Notes: generated by a model not told the origin, from the letters alone. Positions 1 through 10,199 are shown, counted from the first letter of the stretch. The stretch: DNA of 64,000 nt from Alkalibacillus almallahensis (GCF_011761495.1 NZ_JAASRU010000007.1:1-64000); one strand, 5' to 3'. Made by a program: numbers and translations.

Positions 1-33
1 CGATGTGTGTCGCGTTCGAAAGCGACAATGACT

Positions 34-272
34 AATATACCAAGTTGAAAACCGGAAGTCAACAACTTTTTATTAATCTTTTTAATCGATTGTTTGAATC
101 GATTTCGCCTTCAAAAAGCGACATCCATTAATATAACAAGTTATCACGATTAATGTCAATAACTTATTGAAACAAATTATTGAGACTCAAAATCTATATA
201 GTCTATATAAATTTGAGACAAGCTCTATTAATGTGTATGAAATATTATATAATAGCTAACTAAGAATGTCAA
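34..272 (-). promoter_or_regulatory. Three tandem sigma-A promoters, probably of an rRNA operon lying left of the window
   Basis: Read on the minus strand there are three close matches to the sigma-A consensus. The first has TTGACA (267-272), a 17-bp spacer and TATAAT (244-249). The second has TTGACA (154-159) and TATATT (130-135) with 18 bp. The third has TTGACT (57-62) and TATATT (34-39) with 17 bp. No ORF follows before the edge. The second and third share a downstream motif containing GTCGCTTT, as expected for repeated rRNA leader sequence. Tandem strong promoters of this kind are typical of rrn operons in Bacillaceae. The rRNA genes themselves are outside the window, so that assignment is inference. 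A loose inverted repeat lies at about 185-225. Nothing else is visible in bases 1-410 apart from the leuS terminator. Confidence 0.75.
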
Positions 273-367
273 TAAGATTGTCTCATAAACATTTCGAGTT
301 AAGTCGTCCTTTTAAAAACGACAAAACCGAGTATAACTTGATAATTATGCTTCGTCAAGAACAAAAT

Positions 368-399
368 AACCCTTAAGTCGATTAATCAACTTAAGGGTT
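368..399 (-). terminator. Terminator of leuS
   Basis: An 11-bp perfect inverted repeat (AACCCTTAAGT / ACTTAAGGGTT) with a 10-base loop lies 12 bases after the leuS stop. On the minus strand it is followed by a T-rich stretch (TATTTTGTT). Confidence 0.8.
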
Positions 400-410
400 T
401 AAAACTCAAT

Positions 411-2825
411 TTAATTAGCCACGATATTGACCAGTTTGCCAGGAACTGCAATAACTTTACGCACCGTTTTACCGTCGATCCATTCCTTAATCGTTTCATC
501 ATTTAAGGCAATCTCTTGTAGTTCATCTTCTGTTGCATCTTTAGGAACTTCTGCTTTTGATCTTACTTTGCCCATAACTTGTAGGACAATTTCGACTGTA
601 TCTTCAACTAGTTTGGCTTCGTCATAAGTTGGCCAAGACTGATACGTAATAGTTCCATCATATCCTAAGACTGACCAAAGTTCTTCACCTAAATGTGGGG
701 CAATTGGCGTAATTAGTTTCACGAAACCTTCTGCATAGTCACGTGGTACATATTCTGCTTTATAACATTCATTAATGAAAACCATCATTTGTGATATAGC
801 TGTATTGAAGCGTAATTCTTCAAAGTACTCCGATACGTTCTTGACTGTTTCATGATAGACTTTATCGAGTTCTTGATTCGCTTCGTCTTTCACATTGCTC
901 GAAAGATTACCATTTTCGTCAGCCATTAATCGCCAAACACGGTCTAAGAAACGACGCGCTCCTTCTAAGCCATTGGTGCTCCAGGCAACTGACGCATCTA
1001 ATGGTCCCATAAACATTTCATATAAACGTAGGGTATCAGCACCATGAGAATTAATAATATCATCAGGGTTAATGACGTTCCCCTTAGACTTACTCATTTT
1101 CTCATTACCTTCACCAAGAATCATGCCTTGGTTAAATAACTTTTGGAAAGGTTCTTTCGTAGGTACAACATCTAGATCATATAATACCTTATGCCAGAAA
1201 CGTGCATATAATAGGTGAAGCACAGCATGTTCAGCTCCACCAATGTATATATCGACTGGAAGCCATTTTTTCAATTTCTCTGGGTCCGCTAGCATTTCAT
1301 CGTTATTAGGGTCAATATAACGTAGATAGTACCAACAGCTACCTGCCCATTGTGGCATGGTATTGGTTTCAATACGGCCTTTCATACCTGTTTCTGGGTC
1401 AGTCACATTTACCCATTCTTGGATATTAGCAAGTGGTGACTCTCCTGTACCAGATGGTTTAATCTCACTCGTTTTCGGTAGTTCTAACGGAAGCTTTTCT
1501 TCATTAACGGCTGACATCGAACCATCTTCCCAATGGATAATCGGAATTGGTTCACCCCAATAACGCTGACGACTAAACAGCCAATCACGTAGGCGATACG
1601 TTGTTTGACGTTTACCATATTCGTTTGCTTCTAGCCACTCGATTGCTTTTTCAATTGCTTCGTTTGTATATAAATCATTCAAGAAGTCTGAATTAACATG
1701 TGGGCCATCTTCTACATAAGCCTCTTGATCAATATTCCCTCCTGAAACAACCTCTACAATTGGCAAATCAAATGCTTTCGCAAATTCATAATCACGCTCG
1801 TCATGTGCCGGAACTGCCATAATCGCACCAGTACCATAAGACATTAACACGTAGTCCGCAATCCAAATTGGCATTTGTTGACCACTTACTGGATTAATGG
1901 CATATGCTCCAGTGAATACACCTGTTTTTTCTTTTGCCAAGTCAGTACGCTCTAGTTCACTTTTCTTCCCTACTTCTTCTATATAAGCATCAACTTTCCC
2001 GCGCTGTTCAGATGTTGTAATATTATCTACTAAAGGATGCTCAGGTGAGAAGACAGCATATGTTGCTCCGAAAATCGTATCGGGTCTAGTTGTGAACGCC
2101 TGAAATTGGTGGTCAGACCCTTCGATATTAAAGGTGATTTCAGCGCCTTCTGACTTTCCAATCCAGTTGCGTTGCATATCTTTTAAGCTTTCTGGCCAAT
2201 CAAGTTCATCCAAGTCTTCTAGTAAACGATCAGCGTATTCGGTAATTTTAAGCATCCACTGACGCATCGGCTTACGGGTCACAGGATGCCCACCGCGCTC
2301 ACTAACGCCATCAATAACTTCTTCATTAGCTAGAACAGTTCCTAGCGCTGGGCACCAGTTAACCGGCACTTCATCAATATAAGCTAGACCTTGTTCGTAC
2401 AATTTAACAAAAATCCATTGTGTCCATTTGTAGTAGTCTGGATCTGTTGTATTGATTTCACGATCCCAATCATACGAGAAACCAAGCGATTTAATTTGGC
2501 GCTTAAAGATCTCGATATTTTGTTGAGTGAAAACAGATGGATCATTCCCCGTATCAATCGCATATTGTTCTGCGGGTAAACCAAAAGCGTCCCAACCCAT
2601 TGGATGTAACACTTCATACCCTTGCATGCGCTTCATTCGTGAAACAATATCTGTCGCTGTATAGCCTTCTGGATGACCGACATGAAGCCCTGCTCCTGAT
2701 GGATAAGGAAACATATCGAGTGCATAGAACTTAGGCTTCGATGATTCAGTGTTTGTTTTAAACGTTTTATTTTCTTCCCAAAAGCGTTGCCATTTTTGTT
2801 CAATTTGACGATGATTAAATGCCAT
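411..2825 (-). CDS. leuS: Leucyl-tRNA synthetase
   Basis: Class I aminoacyl-tRNA synthetase that charges tRNA-Leu in the cytoplasm. The 804-residue product has the family's usual length. The N-terminal catalytic half carries the HIGH-type signature HVGH (residues 48-51, inside [16 protein letters not shown]). A CP1 editing insertion follows with the typical [14 protein letters not shown] and [15 protein letters not shown] stretches. The second ATP-binding signature KMSKSKGN sits in the C-terminal half, followed by the anticodon-binding domain. The ATG at 2825 is preceded by AAGGAGGAGCTAG. The gene is single, behind a leucine T-box leader (2930-3170), so expression should rise when uncharged tRNA-Leu accumulates. 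It is followed directly by its own terminator. Identification is secure. Confidence 0.98.
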   Translation of the reverse strand: MAFNHRQIEQKWQRFWEENKTFKTNTESSKPKFYALDMFPYPSGAGLHVGHPEGYTATDIVSRMKRMQGYEVLHPMGWDAFGLPAEQYAIDTGNDPSVFTQQNIEIFKRQIKSLGFSYDWDREINTTDPDYYKWTQWIFVKLYEQGLAYIDEVPVNWCPALGTVLANEEVIDGVSERGGHPVTRKPMRQWMLKITEYADRLLEDLDELDWPESLKDMQRNWIGKSEGAEITFNIEGSDHQFQAFTTRPDTIFGATYAVFSPEHPLVDNITTSEQRGKVDAYIEEVGKKSELERTDLAKEKTGVFTGAYAINPVSGQQMPIWIADYVLMSYGTGAIMAVPAHDERDYEFAKAFDLPIVEVVSGGNIDQEAYVEDGPHVNSDFLNDLYTNEAIEKAIEWLEANEYGKRQTTYRLRDWLFSRQRYWGEPIPIIHWEDGSMSAVNEEKLPLELPKTSEIKPSGTGESPLANIQEWVNVTDPETGMKGRIETNTMPQWAGSCWYYLRYIDPNNDEMLADPEKLKKWLPVDIYIGGAEHAVLHLLYARFWHKVLYDLDVVPTKEPFQKLFNQGMILGEGNEKMSKSKGNVINPDDIINSHGADTLRLYEMFMGPLDASVAWSTNGLEGARRFLDRVWRLMADENGNLSSNVKDEANQELDKVYHETVKNVSEYFEELRFNTAISQMMVFINECYKAEYVPRDYAEGFVKLITPIAPHLGEELWSVLGYDGTITYQSWPTYDEAKLVEDTVEIVLQVMGKVRSKAEVPKDATEDELQEIALNDETIKEWIDGKTVRKVIAVPGKLVNIVAN

Positions 2826-2929
2826 TGACTAGCTCCTCCTTATTTATAAATGTGTCTATCTCGGCTTCGAACCATTCTTAAAGACAGCTCTTAACCAAAA
2901 TGAATGATTCTAATCGTGAAAACAATAAA

Positions 2930-3170
2930 AAACTCCCGCCCCATATACAATGGGACGAGAGATTACCCGTGGTACCACCCAAATTAGTCACCCTAAGATG
3001 ACTCACTCGAGTTCCTTAACGCGGAAACACGTCACACACTACCACTTAATTCATGTGTGAAACTAAAAGGCGAGTTCAGTTTCGACATAAACAACTTTCA
3101 CCAACCGTTGCCTCTCTATATATGTCAATTAACTTACTACTCCTTCATGATCGTTTGCTTATAAAATTAA
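2930..3170 (-). promoter_or_regulatory. T-box leader (leucine) upstream of leuS
   Basis: On the minus strand the leader has a long stem I whose specifier loop reads GAACTCGCC, giving the Leu codon CTC at 3072-3074. The conserved T-box GGGTGGTACCACGGG (2966-2980) forms the 5' side of the antiterminator and contains the UGG-type bulge that pairs with the tRNA acceptor end. A GC-rich terminator hairpin follows (2933-2962, CTCTCGTCCC / GGGGCGGGAG) with a T-run. Uncharged tRNA-Leu is expected to stabilise the antiterminator and allow leuS transcription. Confidence 0.95.
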
Positions 3171-3356
3171 TATTAGTTCAATCATAGTTTACTTAAGCAT
3201 ATGCTAAATGTCAAGTGAGTGTTCGGACTTTCTTCTCAACCTTCCATTTTAAAACATAACTTTTACACTTTCCATCCATTTATTATTCATTTTCCTTAGG
3301 GTCCTTCTACCATGTTATGATGAGTATTGTTTACTAATGAAGATAGGAGAAAAATC

Positions 3357-3920
3357 ATGAAACAAATCATCCCCTTCGCACATCAATGGATCAGTGAAAC
3401 ATTAAATTCAGGCGATATTGTCGTCGATGCCACACTAGGTAACGGGCATGATAGCGTCGCGTTAAGTCAAGAAGTCGGACCTAACGGCCATGTTTATAGC
3501 TTTGACATACAACAATCAGCTATTGATCAAGCACAGTCTTTGTTCAATCAAAATGATATTAACAATATTACATCCGTAAAATTAGGGCATGAGCAGGCAA
3601 AGGGCTACTTAAATAAACAAGGTATCTCATCAATCGGTGGGGTTATCTTCAACTTAGGGTTTTTACCAGGTGGTGATGAATCCATCACGACACAAGCAGA
3701 CTCAACGATACAAGCCATTGATAGTTTATTTGAACTATTGATGCGTCATCGGATGATCGTGATCGTCATATATCCAGGTCATGACTCCGGACAAATTGAA
3801 AAAGATTTATTAATCCAACACCTGCAAAAGCAACCTGCTGCTAAAATGGATGTCGCTATGTACCACATGGTTAATCGTAGTAATAACGCACCCTTTGTCG
3901 TTGGAATCTATAAAAAATAA
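3357..3920 (+). CDS. mnmM: tRNA (mnm5s2U34) methyltransferase MnmM, YtqB family
   Basis: Class I SAM-dependent methyltransferase of 187 residues. Motif I is IVVDATLGNGHD (residues 21-32), an acidic ribose-binding residue follows in VYSFDIQ (47-52), and the family signature NLGFLPGGD lies at 99-107. B. subtilis YtqB has been shown to add the methyl group to nm5(s2)U34 of tRNA, replacing the methyltransferase part of MnmC, and was renamed MnmM. I chose the ATG at 3357 because it follows GATAGGAG. A start at 3327 would lie upstream of that ribosome-binding site. The gene stands between leuS and ytpB, as in B. subtilis. Its stop codon lies inside the bidirectional terminator at 3917-3950. Confidence 0.9.
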   Translation: MKQIIPFAHQWISETLNSGDIVVDATLGNGHDSVALSQEVGPNGHVYSFDIQQSAIDQAQSLFNQNDINNITSVKLGHEQAKGYLNKQGISSIGGVIFNLGFLPGGDESITTQADSTIQAIDSLFELLMRHRMIVIVIYPGHDSGQIEKDLLIQHLQKQPAAKMDVAMYHMVNRSNNAPFVVGIYKK

Positions 3921-3950
3921 CGCTTTTAGCGATTAGACTAAAAGCGTTAT
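3917..3950. terminator. Bidirectional terminator between mnmM and ytpB
   Basis: A 12-bp perfect inverted repeat (ATAACGCTTTTA / TAAAAGCGTTAT) sits between the two convergent stop codons. It includes the mnmM TAA and can serve both strands. Confidence 0.8.
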
Positions 3951-5021
3951 TCATGAATTGATTTTTCGTAATTTCTTGAATCGACGGTAAGTACGGCCGT
4001 TAAAATAAACCACTTTAGCGCGCCATCCCGCTTCACTCAATAAAGATTTTGCCACTTCCTTTTGCTCTTTGGTCTCAAGCATTTTGTGGTCAGATAGATA
4101 TAAGCCTACCAGTCCATCAACTATTAATTGGTGAAACGTTTGATCTGGAATACCATGTAAATCTTGTTTAGCATTTTGAATAAACTGTTTTAATCGTTTA
4201 TGGCGCTCATGCTCGTCCTGATAATACCAAACAAAATTTAAGTCACCTTCCACTTCGTCTTCACGTTGATCAATTAAGTAATCTAATAAAATATGTAACC
4301 CTTGTAAGGACGGAAATAATGCCTTTCTCATCATATGGGCACGATCTTGACCTGCTAAACCATATGACACGATACAAAAAACGCCTAACGTAGATCCAGT
4401 AGCCGCCGAAAATTCAAACCAACTTAAATCAGGATCATCGTTTTCGCTTTCATACCACTTCGTTAACCGAGAAACACGCTCTTCATGCGTGACATGTTTA
4501 TGTACTTGTAAATCTACATAAAGCGAAGCTAATCGTCCAATATCAGCTTGAATCAAATCGTAGTGATTTATTTGCGTAATGACCGTTTGGCATTCTGCAA
4601 TGAGGTCCTTTAGATAACCAGCATCATCTTGATCCTCTCGATACTGATAGTAATTTTTCTTATCATAATCTGAGTTGAGCCGAATGGCATCCAATTGTGC
4701 TTCGTGTAGTTGTCGAAAATCTTCAGGATCAAGGGATAAACTACGATCGCATAAATTGTCTAAATAATCACTGATTGTTTGATAAGCCACTATAAAACGG
4801 ACTGCATCACGCCAAGAATCTCCTGCTAAACTAGCGTAAATCGAACCACCTTCACAATGGAAAGTCTTAGCCTCTATACTAGCAAGCGCCTGTGATCTTA
4901 ACTCTTTATTCGGTATACTCTCAGCTTTTTTCCGCCAATAGGCTAATTGACGATTTACTTCTGGGAACAGGTTTCGATAAGACACGTTTAGCACCTGCCA
5001 CAACGAAGTCGGTGTTTTCAT
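3951..5021 (-). CDS. ytpB: Tetraprenyl-beta-curcumene synthase, YtpB family
   Basis: Large terpene synthase of the YtpB type (about 356 residues). In B. subtilis the enzyme cyclises heptaprenyl/tetraprenyl diphosphate to tetraprenyl-beta-curcumene, the first step to C35 sesquarterpenes. An acidic motif DYLDNLCD lies at residues 85-92, as in this family, and CEGG is nearby at 56-59. I chose the ATG at 5021 (MKTPTSLWQ) because it lies downstream of AGGAGGG and leaves only 4 bases after the ytpA stop. The longer reading from 5060 overlaps ytpA without a ribosome-binding site. It is the second gene of a ytpA-ytpB operon, as in B. subtilis. Confidence 0.9.
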   Translation of the reverse strand: MKTPTSLWQVLNVSYRNLFPEVNRQLAYWRKKAESIPNKELRSQALASIEAKTFHCEGGSIYASLAGDSWRDAVRFIVAYQTISDYLDNLCDRSLSLDPEDFRQLHEAQLDAIRLNSDYDKKNYYQYREDQDDAGYLKDLIAECQTVITQINHYDLIQADIGRLASLYVDLQVHKHVTHEERVSRLTKWYESENDDPDLSWFEFSAATGSTLGVFCIVSYGLAGQDRAHMMRKALFPSLQGLHILLDYLIDQREDEVEGDLNFVWYYQDEHERHKRLKQFIQNAKQDLHGIPDQTFHQLIVDGLVGLYLSDHKMLETKEQKEVAKSLLSEAGWRAKVVYFNGRTYRRFKKLRKINS

Positions 5022-5025
5022 GACG

Positions 5026-5823
5026 TTATGAACCCTCCTGATCACTAGGTAATAAGGCATCCGTGAAATCCTTGGCTACTTCAAATACTTCATCTCTTTC
5101 TGGCTCATTAAAGACTTCATGATACAAGTCTGGCCAAAAAATATATTTTTTATCTTGTACAGCTAGTTTATTATAAAACTTCTCAACATCTGATACCGAC
5201 ACAAGTTTATCTTCTCCAGCTTGCATGAATAAAGTTGGTAGATCAGGATAATATCTAATTTGATTAAAAGCTTGATCAATACCGCGTTCGAATTCATGGA
5301 ACCACCGTACTGAAACTTTATGTAAAAAAAGCGGATCGGATTCATCTCTTATATGAAAAGCTTCGTTTCGTGTTGCGAGTTGTGGCTTAACATTCGTTTT
5401 AAACCGAATGGATGGCATGATTTTATCGAGCAACTTTGAAAGGTGATAGACTGGTTTATGCGGAACCGTCTGCAAACCAAGCCCCGGAGAAGATAATATA
5501 ACTCCTGTCACAGCTTCTTTCGTTTCTTCCAAAGTACGAATCACAATTAAACCACCCATGCTATGACCAAGTAAATAAACTGGTAATTCAAAGTACTTGG
5601 CTTCATCTAGCCACTTTTGTACGGTCTTAATATATTCGTCGAATGAATTGACATGGCCACGTTTACCTTCTGATTCACCATGCCCCGGCAAATCACCTAT
5701 AATCACATGATAACCTGCTTCATTCCACTGACTGATCTGCCATTCATAACGACCAGAATGCTCGAACGCTCCGTGTACAATCACAATGACAGCTTTTCCA
5801 TTCCGACTTTTATGAATGACCAT
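5026..5823 (-). CDS. ytpA: Alpha/beta hydrolase (phospholipase / monoacylglycerol lipase type), YtpA family
   Basis: Serine hydrolase of about 265 residues. The oxyanion region is HGAFEHSGRYEW (17-28). The nucleophile elbow is GHSMGG with Ser88. A late Asp (AGEDKLVS) and His (LYHEVFNE) complete the triad. In B. subtilis YtpA is a lysophospholipase-like enzyme linked to formation of the phospholipid antibiotic bacilysocin; here only the fold and catalytic residues are visible. The ATG at 5823 follows GGGAGGTCATCAC. The longer reading from 5898 would run across the divergent promoter region and overlap the ytoA start, so it was rejected. Followed closely by ytpB. Confidence 0.88.
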   Translation of the reverse strand: MVIHKSRNGKAVIVIVHGAFEHSGRYEWQISQWNEAGYHVIIGDLPGHGESEGKRGHVNSFDEYIKTVQKWLDEAKYFELPVYLLGHSMGGLIVIRTLEETKEAVTGVILSSPGLGLQTVPHKPVYHLSKLLDKIMPSIRFKTNVKPQLATRNEAFHIRDESDPLFLHKVSVRWFHEFERGIDQAFNQIRYYPDLPTLFMQAGEDKLVSVSDVEKFYNKLAVQDKKYIFWPDLYHEVFNEPERDEVFEVAKDFTDALLPSDQEGS

Positions 5824-5896
5824 GTGATGACCTCCCAAAAATTCCGAAATATTTGATATAATTATCTTACCATAAATTGCGAATAGGAGGACAAAC

Positions 5897-6409
5897 ATGA
5901 TTTTACCATATTATGAACAATTCCCATCTATTGATCAGACGGCTTACATAGCTGATGATGCTGTTATTTCAGGGGATGTAACGATTGGGGCCTACAGTAG
6001 TATTTGGTTTAAAACGGTGATCCGTGGTGATGTTTCACCAACCATAATCGGTGAAAACGTCAACATTCAAGACCAAAGTATGTTACACCAGAGTCCTAAT
6101 ATGCCTTTAGAAATCGAGAATGGGGTCACAGTTGGCCATCAAGTGTTACTCCATTCTTGTAAAATACGCGAAAATGCATTAATCGGGATGGGGACAACCA
6201 TTCTAGATGGAGCTCAAATCGGTGAAAATGCATTCATTGGTGCAGGCAGCTTAGTACCACCAGGAAAAACTATTCCAGCAAACACTTTAGCATTCGGGCG
6301 TCCAGCCAAAGTCATTCGCGATATTACGGATGAAGATATTCAGGAAATGAACCGAATCCGTAAAAGTTATGTTGATAAAGGACAAGTTTATAAACAAAAC
6401 CAAGAATAA
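5897..6409 (+). CDS. ytoA: Gamma-carbonic-anhydrase-like hexapeptide-repeat protein, YtoA family
   Basis: A 170-residue left-handed beta-helix protein. Repeating hexapeptides (for example SGDVTIGAYSS, IGENVNIQD, IGMGTTILDGAQIGENAFIGAG) run through residues about 20-150. The conserved zinc-ligand histidines of gamma-class carbonic anhydrases are present in MLHQSP and GHQVLLHSC. Catalytic activity is not established for many of these homologues. The start ATG follows AATAGGAGGACAAAC. It is divergent from ytpA with about 73 bases between starts, as in B. subtilis. Confidence 0.85.
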   Translation: MILPYYEQFPSIDQTAYIADDAVISGDVTIGAYSSIWFKTVIRGDVSPTIIGENVNIQDQSMLHQSPNMPLEIENGVTVGHQVLLHSCKIRENALIGMGTTILDGAQIGENAFIGAGSLVPPGKTIPANTLAFGRPAKVIRDITDEDIQEMNRIRKSYVDKGQVYKQNQE

Positions 6410-6426
6410 ATCCTCTTAATAATAGA

Positions 6427-6466
6427 AAAGCAAGCTTACTATGTTTAATTCATAATAAGCTTGCTT
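6427..6466. terminator. Bidirectional terminator between ytoA and asnB
   Basis: Inverted repeat AAAGCAAGCTTACT / AATAAGCTTGCTTT. The loop contains the asnB stop codon (6445-6447), so the last five asnB codons form part of the hairpin. Confidence 0.75.
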
Positions 6467-8352
6467 TCTTGTGATTCTTCTTTCTGTAATTCCGTTATAT
6501 CATAGACACCCTCCACAAAAATTTGATGCCATAACATAAACATAAGTACAGTCCATATCTTTCTACTATAATCATTCTTACCTTCTCGATGAGCCGTTAA
6601 CATTTTTTCGATCACAGTTTTGTCTAGTAAATGACTTGTCTGGCTATTGCGGATTAGTACCATTGCCCAATCGTAAAGTTCGTGTCTTAACCAATGTTTA
6701 ATGGGTACAGGGAATCCAAGTTTCTTCCTGTTCAGCACATGTGGAGGTACAACTGTTTCCATCGCCTCTCTCAATATTGACTTAGTCGTCCCATTAGCAA
6801 TTTTATAATCAGTTGGGATTGAACTCGCTACACGGAACACTTCTTGATCTAGAAATGGAACCCTTAGTTCGAGAGAATGCGCCATCGTCATACGATCAGC
6901 TTTCAAAAGTATGTCACCACGTAACCATGTATGTATATCAACATATTGCATCTGATTCACTGGGTGAGCATTCTCTACTTCACGATATAAGGGATTGGTG
7001 AAATTTTGATAAGTTGATTGTTCATTATATTGTTTTAACAAATTCTTTTTTTCTTGTTCTTCAAACATTTTTGCATTACCAATATAGCGTTCTGATAATT
7101 GGGTCGTTCCGCGTTCTAGAAAACTCTTCCCTCTTACACCTTCTGGAATAACCTTAGCCACACGTTGTAGCAGCTCTTTTGCTGGTCCTGGAATGGAATC
7201 AAAAACCTTCAGTGATTCTGGCTCACGATAGATATTATAACCACCAAACAACTCATCCGCTCCTTCCCCTGAAAGAGCAACTTTCACATGCTTTGATGCT
7301 TCTCGACCAACAAAGTACAGAGGGACACAGGCAGGATCGGCTAATGGATCGTCATTATGCCACATAATCTTGGGTAAATTTTTGACGTACTCTTCTGCAG
7401 ATATGACATAAGAAATATTCTCAACGCCTAGCTCCTCAGCAGATTCCTGTGCCACATCAATTTCAGAGTACCCTTCTCGCTCAAACCCAACTGAAAAAGT
7501 TTTGATATTAGGATTTAATTCCTTTGCCATTGCAACGATTATGGTAGAATCAATGCCCCCTGATAAAAATGACCCAACTGGTACGTCACTTCTCATATGA
7601 ACATTCACTGAATCAAACATTACATCTCTTATTTGCTTCATTAATTTTTTCTTTTCTGTCTGTACTGGTGTGAATCGAGCATGAAAGTACCTTTTGAACA
7701 CTGGTTCGTCACCAGGCTTCATTTTAAACGAATGACCTGGTTCCACTTTATGAACACCTTCTGTCATCGTCTTGGGCTCAGGTACAAATTGAAAGCTTAG
7801 ATAATGTTGGAGACTTTCTGAATCGACTGTCTGTTGATCCATTGCTAAACCGATACTTTTCTTCTCAGATGAAAAATAAACACCTTCTTCTTGTCTGCTA
7901 TAGAATAATGGTTTAATACCAAATTCATCTCTTGCTCCTACTAAGAGCTCTTCTTCTTTATCCCAGATTAAAATAGCGAACATCCCACGCAGATACTTAA
8001 ATGCTTCTTCACCGTATTTCGCGTACATGGCCAAGATTACTTCCGTATCCGAATTTGTGGCAAACTCATAACCGTCATTAATCAGATCAGTTCTTAATTC
8101 CACATAATTATAAATTTCACCGTTATAAACGATCCAATAACGATCATTTTCGTAAGGTAGCGGTTGATGACCGCCCTCAAGATCAATAATACTTAACCGT
8201 CTAAATGCAAATGAAATGTAACTATCAAAATAAAAACCTTCATCATCAGGTCCACGGTTGGTAATTATGTCATTCTGTTGTTTAACTAAATCCTTACTTT
8301 GTTCAGTTAATTCAGTTTCTTCGTTTCTAATTAATCCAATGAAGCCACACAT
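6445..8352 (-). CDS. asnB: Asparagine synthetase (glutamine-hydrolysing)
   Basis: Two-domain enzyme of 635 residues that makes Asn from Asp, Gln and ATP. The N-terminal glutaminase domain starts MCGFIG, so Cys2 is the nucleophile after Met removal. It shows RGPDDEG, RLSIIDLEGG and YNGEIYN. The C-terminal ATP-pyrophosphatase domain has the SGGIDS P-loop and LSGEGADELFGGY. Length and domains are normal for AsnB. The ATG at 8352 follows AAAAGAGGTTTACAGC. It lies between ytoA and metK exactly as in B. subtilis and appears to be monocistronic. Confidence 0.96.
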   Translation of the reverse strand: MCGFIGLIRNEETELTEQSKDLVKQQNDIITNRGPDDEGFYFDSYISFAFRRLSIIDLEGGHQPLPYENDRYWIVYNGEIYNYVELRTDLINDGYEFATNSDTEVILAMYAKYGEEAFKYLRGMFAILIWDKEEELLVGARDEFGIKPLFYSRQEEGVYFSSEKKSIGLAMDQQTVDSESLQHYLSFQFVPEPKTMTEGVHKVEPGHSFKMKPGDEPVFKRYFHARFTPVQTEKKKLMKQIRDVMFDSVNVHMRSDVPVGSFLSGGIDSTIIVAMAKELNPNIKTFSVGFEREGYSEIDVAQESAEELGVENISYVISAEEYVKNLPKIMWHNDDPLADPACVPLYFVGREASKHVKVALSGEGADELFGGYNIYREPESLKVFDSIPGPAKELLQRVAKVIPEGVRGKSFLERGTTQLSERYIGNAKMFEEQEKKNLLKQYNEQSTYQNFTNPLYREVENAHPVNQMQYVDIHTWLRGDILLKADRMTMAHSLELRVPFLDQEVFRVASSIPTDYKIANGTTKSILREAMETVVPPHVLNRKKLGFPVPIKHWLRHELYDWAMVLIRNSQTSHLLDKTVIEKMLTAHREGKNDYSRKIWTVLMFMLWHQIFVEGVYDITELQKEESQESKLIMN

Positions 8353-8503
8353 GCTGTAAACCTCTTTTCCGTCAATAAATAGAACAATTATACAACCGCA
8401 GTCTTACCACTCATATTTAAACTTAATAAATTGTTCCTGTTATAACTGACGGGTTTCTGTGCATTTAGGTTTCATTGCGGACATACAAATTGGCAAAAGA
8501 CGT

Positions 8504-8535
8504 AAAAAAGCTACCAAACTTAAGTTTGGTAGCTT
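8504..8535 (-). terminator. Terminator of metK
   Basis: A 28-base perfect palindrome (8508-8535, arms AAGCTACCAAACTT / AAGTTTGGTAGCTT) lies just after the metK stop and is followed on the minus strand by T residues. Confidence 0.85.
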
Positions 8536-8545
8536 AAACAATAAC

Positions 8546-9745
8546 CTATTGATTGATTCTTGATTTTAATGCTTCGACTCGATCTGTTCTCTCCCAAGTG
8601 AAATCCTCATCCAACCGGCCAAAATGACCGTAAGCTGCCGTTCGCTTATAAATTGGACGACGGAGATCTAACATTTTTATAATACCTGCCGGGCGTAAAT
8701 CAAACGTGTCGCGCACCGCTTCGACTAATTTTTCTTCTGAAACTTGACCTGTTCCAAACGTATCAACAGCAATTGATACCGGTTGAGCCACACCAATCGC
8801 ATAAGCTAATTGAACTTCGCATTGATCAGCAAGTCCTGCTGCGACAATATTTTTCGCCACATAACGAGCCGCATAAGCCGCTGATCGGTCTACTTTAGTC
8901 GCGTCTTTACCACTAAAGGCACCGCCACCGTGCCGTGCATAACCACCATAAGTATCGACAATGATTTTACGTCCTGTCAGGCCAGCATCACCCTGTGGAC
9001 CTCCGATTACGAAACGACCTGTTGGATTAATGAAGAATTTCGTATCATCATCAATTAAGTTCTCTGATACAACCGGCTTAATCACATGTTCATTTAAGTC
9101 GGCCTTGATTTGTTCAAGATCAATTTCAGGATGATGTTGTGTTGAAATGACAATCGTATCGACACGTTCTGCTTGTCCATTTTCATCATATTCCACAGTC
9201 ACTTGTGTCTTACCATCTGGACGTAAATACGGGATTAATTCAGTTTTTCTGACGTCTGCCATTCGTTTGGATAGTTTATGAGCTAATGAAATGGGCAGTG
9301 GCATTAATTCTTTCGTCTCGTTGCTAGCGTAACCAAACATTAAACCTTGGTCACCAGCACCTATAGCCTCAATTTCTTCATCTGACATTTGACCTTCCCG
9401 TTTTTCATAAGCCTCATCAACCCCTTGGGCAATATCAGCTGACTGTTCATCAATCGATGTTAATACAGCACATGTTTCATAATCAAAGCCATATTTAGCA
9501 CGCGTATAACCAATATCTTTTACTGTATCACGCACGATCGTGGGAATATCGACATAAGTTGATGTTGAGATTTCACCTGATACTAAGACTAGTCCTGTTG
9601 TGATCGTCGTTTCACAGGCGACGCGTGCATTAGGATCACGAGAAACGATTTCATCTAAAATCGCATCGGAAATTTGGTCAGACATTTTGTCAGGATGGCC
9701 TTCTGTCACAGATTCAGATGTAAAGAGACGACGTTGTTTCGTCAT
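8546..9745 (-). CDS. metK: S-adenosylmethionine synthetase
   Basis: Makes SAM from methionine and ATP. The 399-residue length is normal. Signatures: GHPDK near the N-terminus, [12 protein letters not shown] in the middle, the glycine-rich [22 protein letters not shown] region, and [13 protein letters not shown] near the end. The ATG at 9745 follows GAGGATCTCTAGTT. The gene sits behind a SAM-I riboswitch (9911-10066), giving feedback by the product, and has its own terminator. Confidence 0.98.
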   Translation of the reverse strand: MTKQRRLFTSESVTEGHPDKMSDQISDAILDEIVSRDPNARVACETTITTGLVLVSGEISTSTYVDIPTIVRDTVKDIGYTRAKYGFDYETCAVLTSIDEQSADIAQGVDEAYEKREGQMSDEEIEAIGAGDQGLMFGYASNETKELMPLPISLAHKLSKRMADVRKTELIPYLRPDGKTQVTVEYDENGQAERVDTIVISTQHHPEIDLEQIKADLNEHVIKPVVSENLIDDDTKFFINPTGRFVIGGPQGDAGLTGRKIIVDTYGGYARHGGGAFSGKDATKVDRSAAYAARYVAKNIVAAGLADQCEVQLAYAIGVAQPVSIAVDTFGTGQVSEEKLVEAVRDTFDLRPAGIIKMLDLRRPIYKRTAAYGHFGRLDEDFTWERTDRVEALKSRINQ

Positions 9746-9910
9746 AACTAGAGATCCTCCTCATTTGTTTAATGGAACGGATTTCATACCCTTTGTACAA
9801 AGCATGGGTTCACTTCATGGTTCCTTTATAGTTTTGCTTTATTTTCGATAATCGGCTCTGTTAGAATAAAGTTAATTCATAGTTTCAATACAAACAAACC
9901 TTATACCAAT

Positions 9911-10066
9911 AAAAAAACCTTTCCCAATTTAGACAAGGGAAAGGTATGTATAGCCTTTCGCTCTTATCGTCCAAGGGTCCCCTTGCATCAGGATGAGCAC
10001 CTGTCACAAATGTGATGGTTGCCGAGCTTCATCGGGCCTGTTCCCTCCACTTACTCTGGATAAGAG
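9911..10066 (-). promoter_or_regulatory. SAM-I (S-box) riboswitch of metK
   Basis: On the minus strand the aptamer runs from about 10066 to 9961. It begins CTCTTATC..AGAG, followed by the conserved GTGGAGGGA, the AAGCTCGGCAACC core and GGTGC, and closes with GATAAGAG forming P1. A strong terminator follows (9911-9945, ACCTTTCCC / GGGAAAGGT with a run of seven T). SAM binding should favour the terminator and reduce metK expression. Confidence 0.96.
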
Positions 10067-10199
10067 AAATACCGTTTACTGCTATATCATAACGTGAGGC
10101 TTATTTCGTGTCAACTTTTGACGCCTTCATTTAGTAATGGCAAGATTTCACTAAAATCCGTGTAAAAATTTTATAAATAGTGTGGTTTAATTTATAAAA

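Noticed and set aside
185-225. Imperfect inverted repeat GAGACTCAAAATCTATATAG / CTATATAAATTTGAGAC
   Set aside because: It contains mismatches and a bulge and sits within AT-rich promoter DNA; no function can be supported.
427-627. Short antisense ORFs within leuS and similar frames opposite other long genes
   Set aside because: They lie inside well-supported genes, lack ribosome-binding sites and encode low-complexity products.
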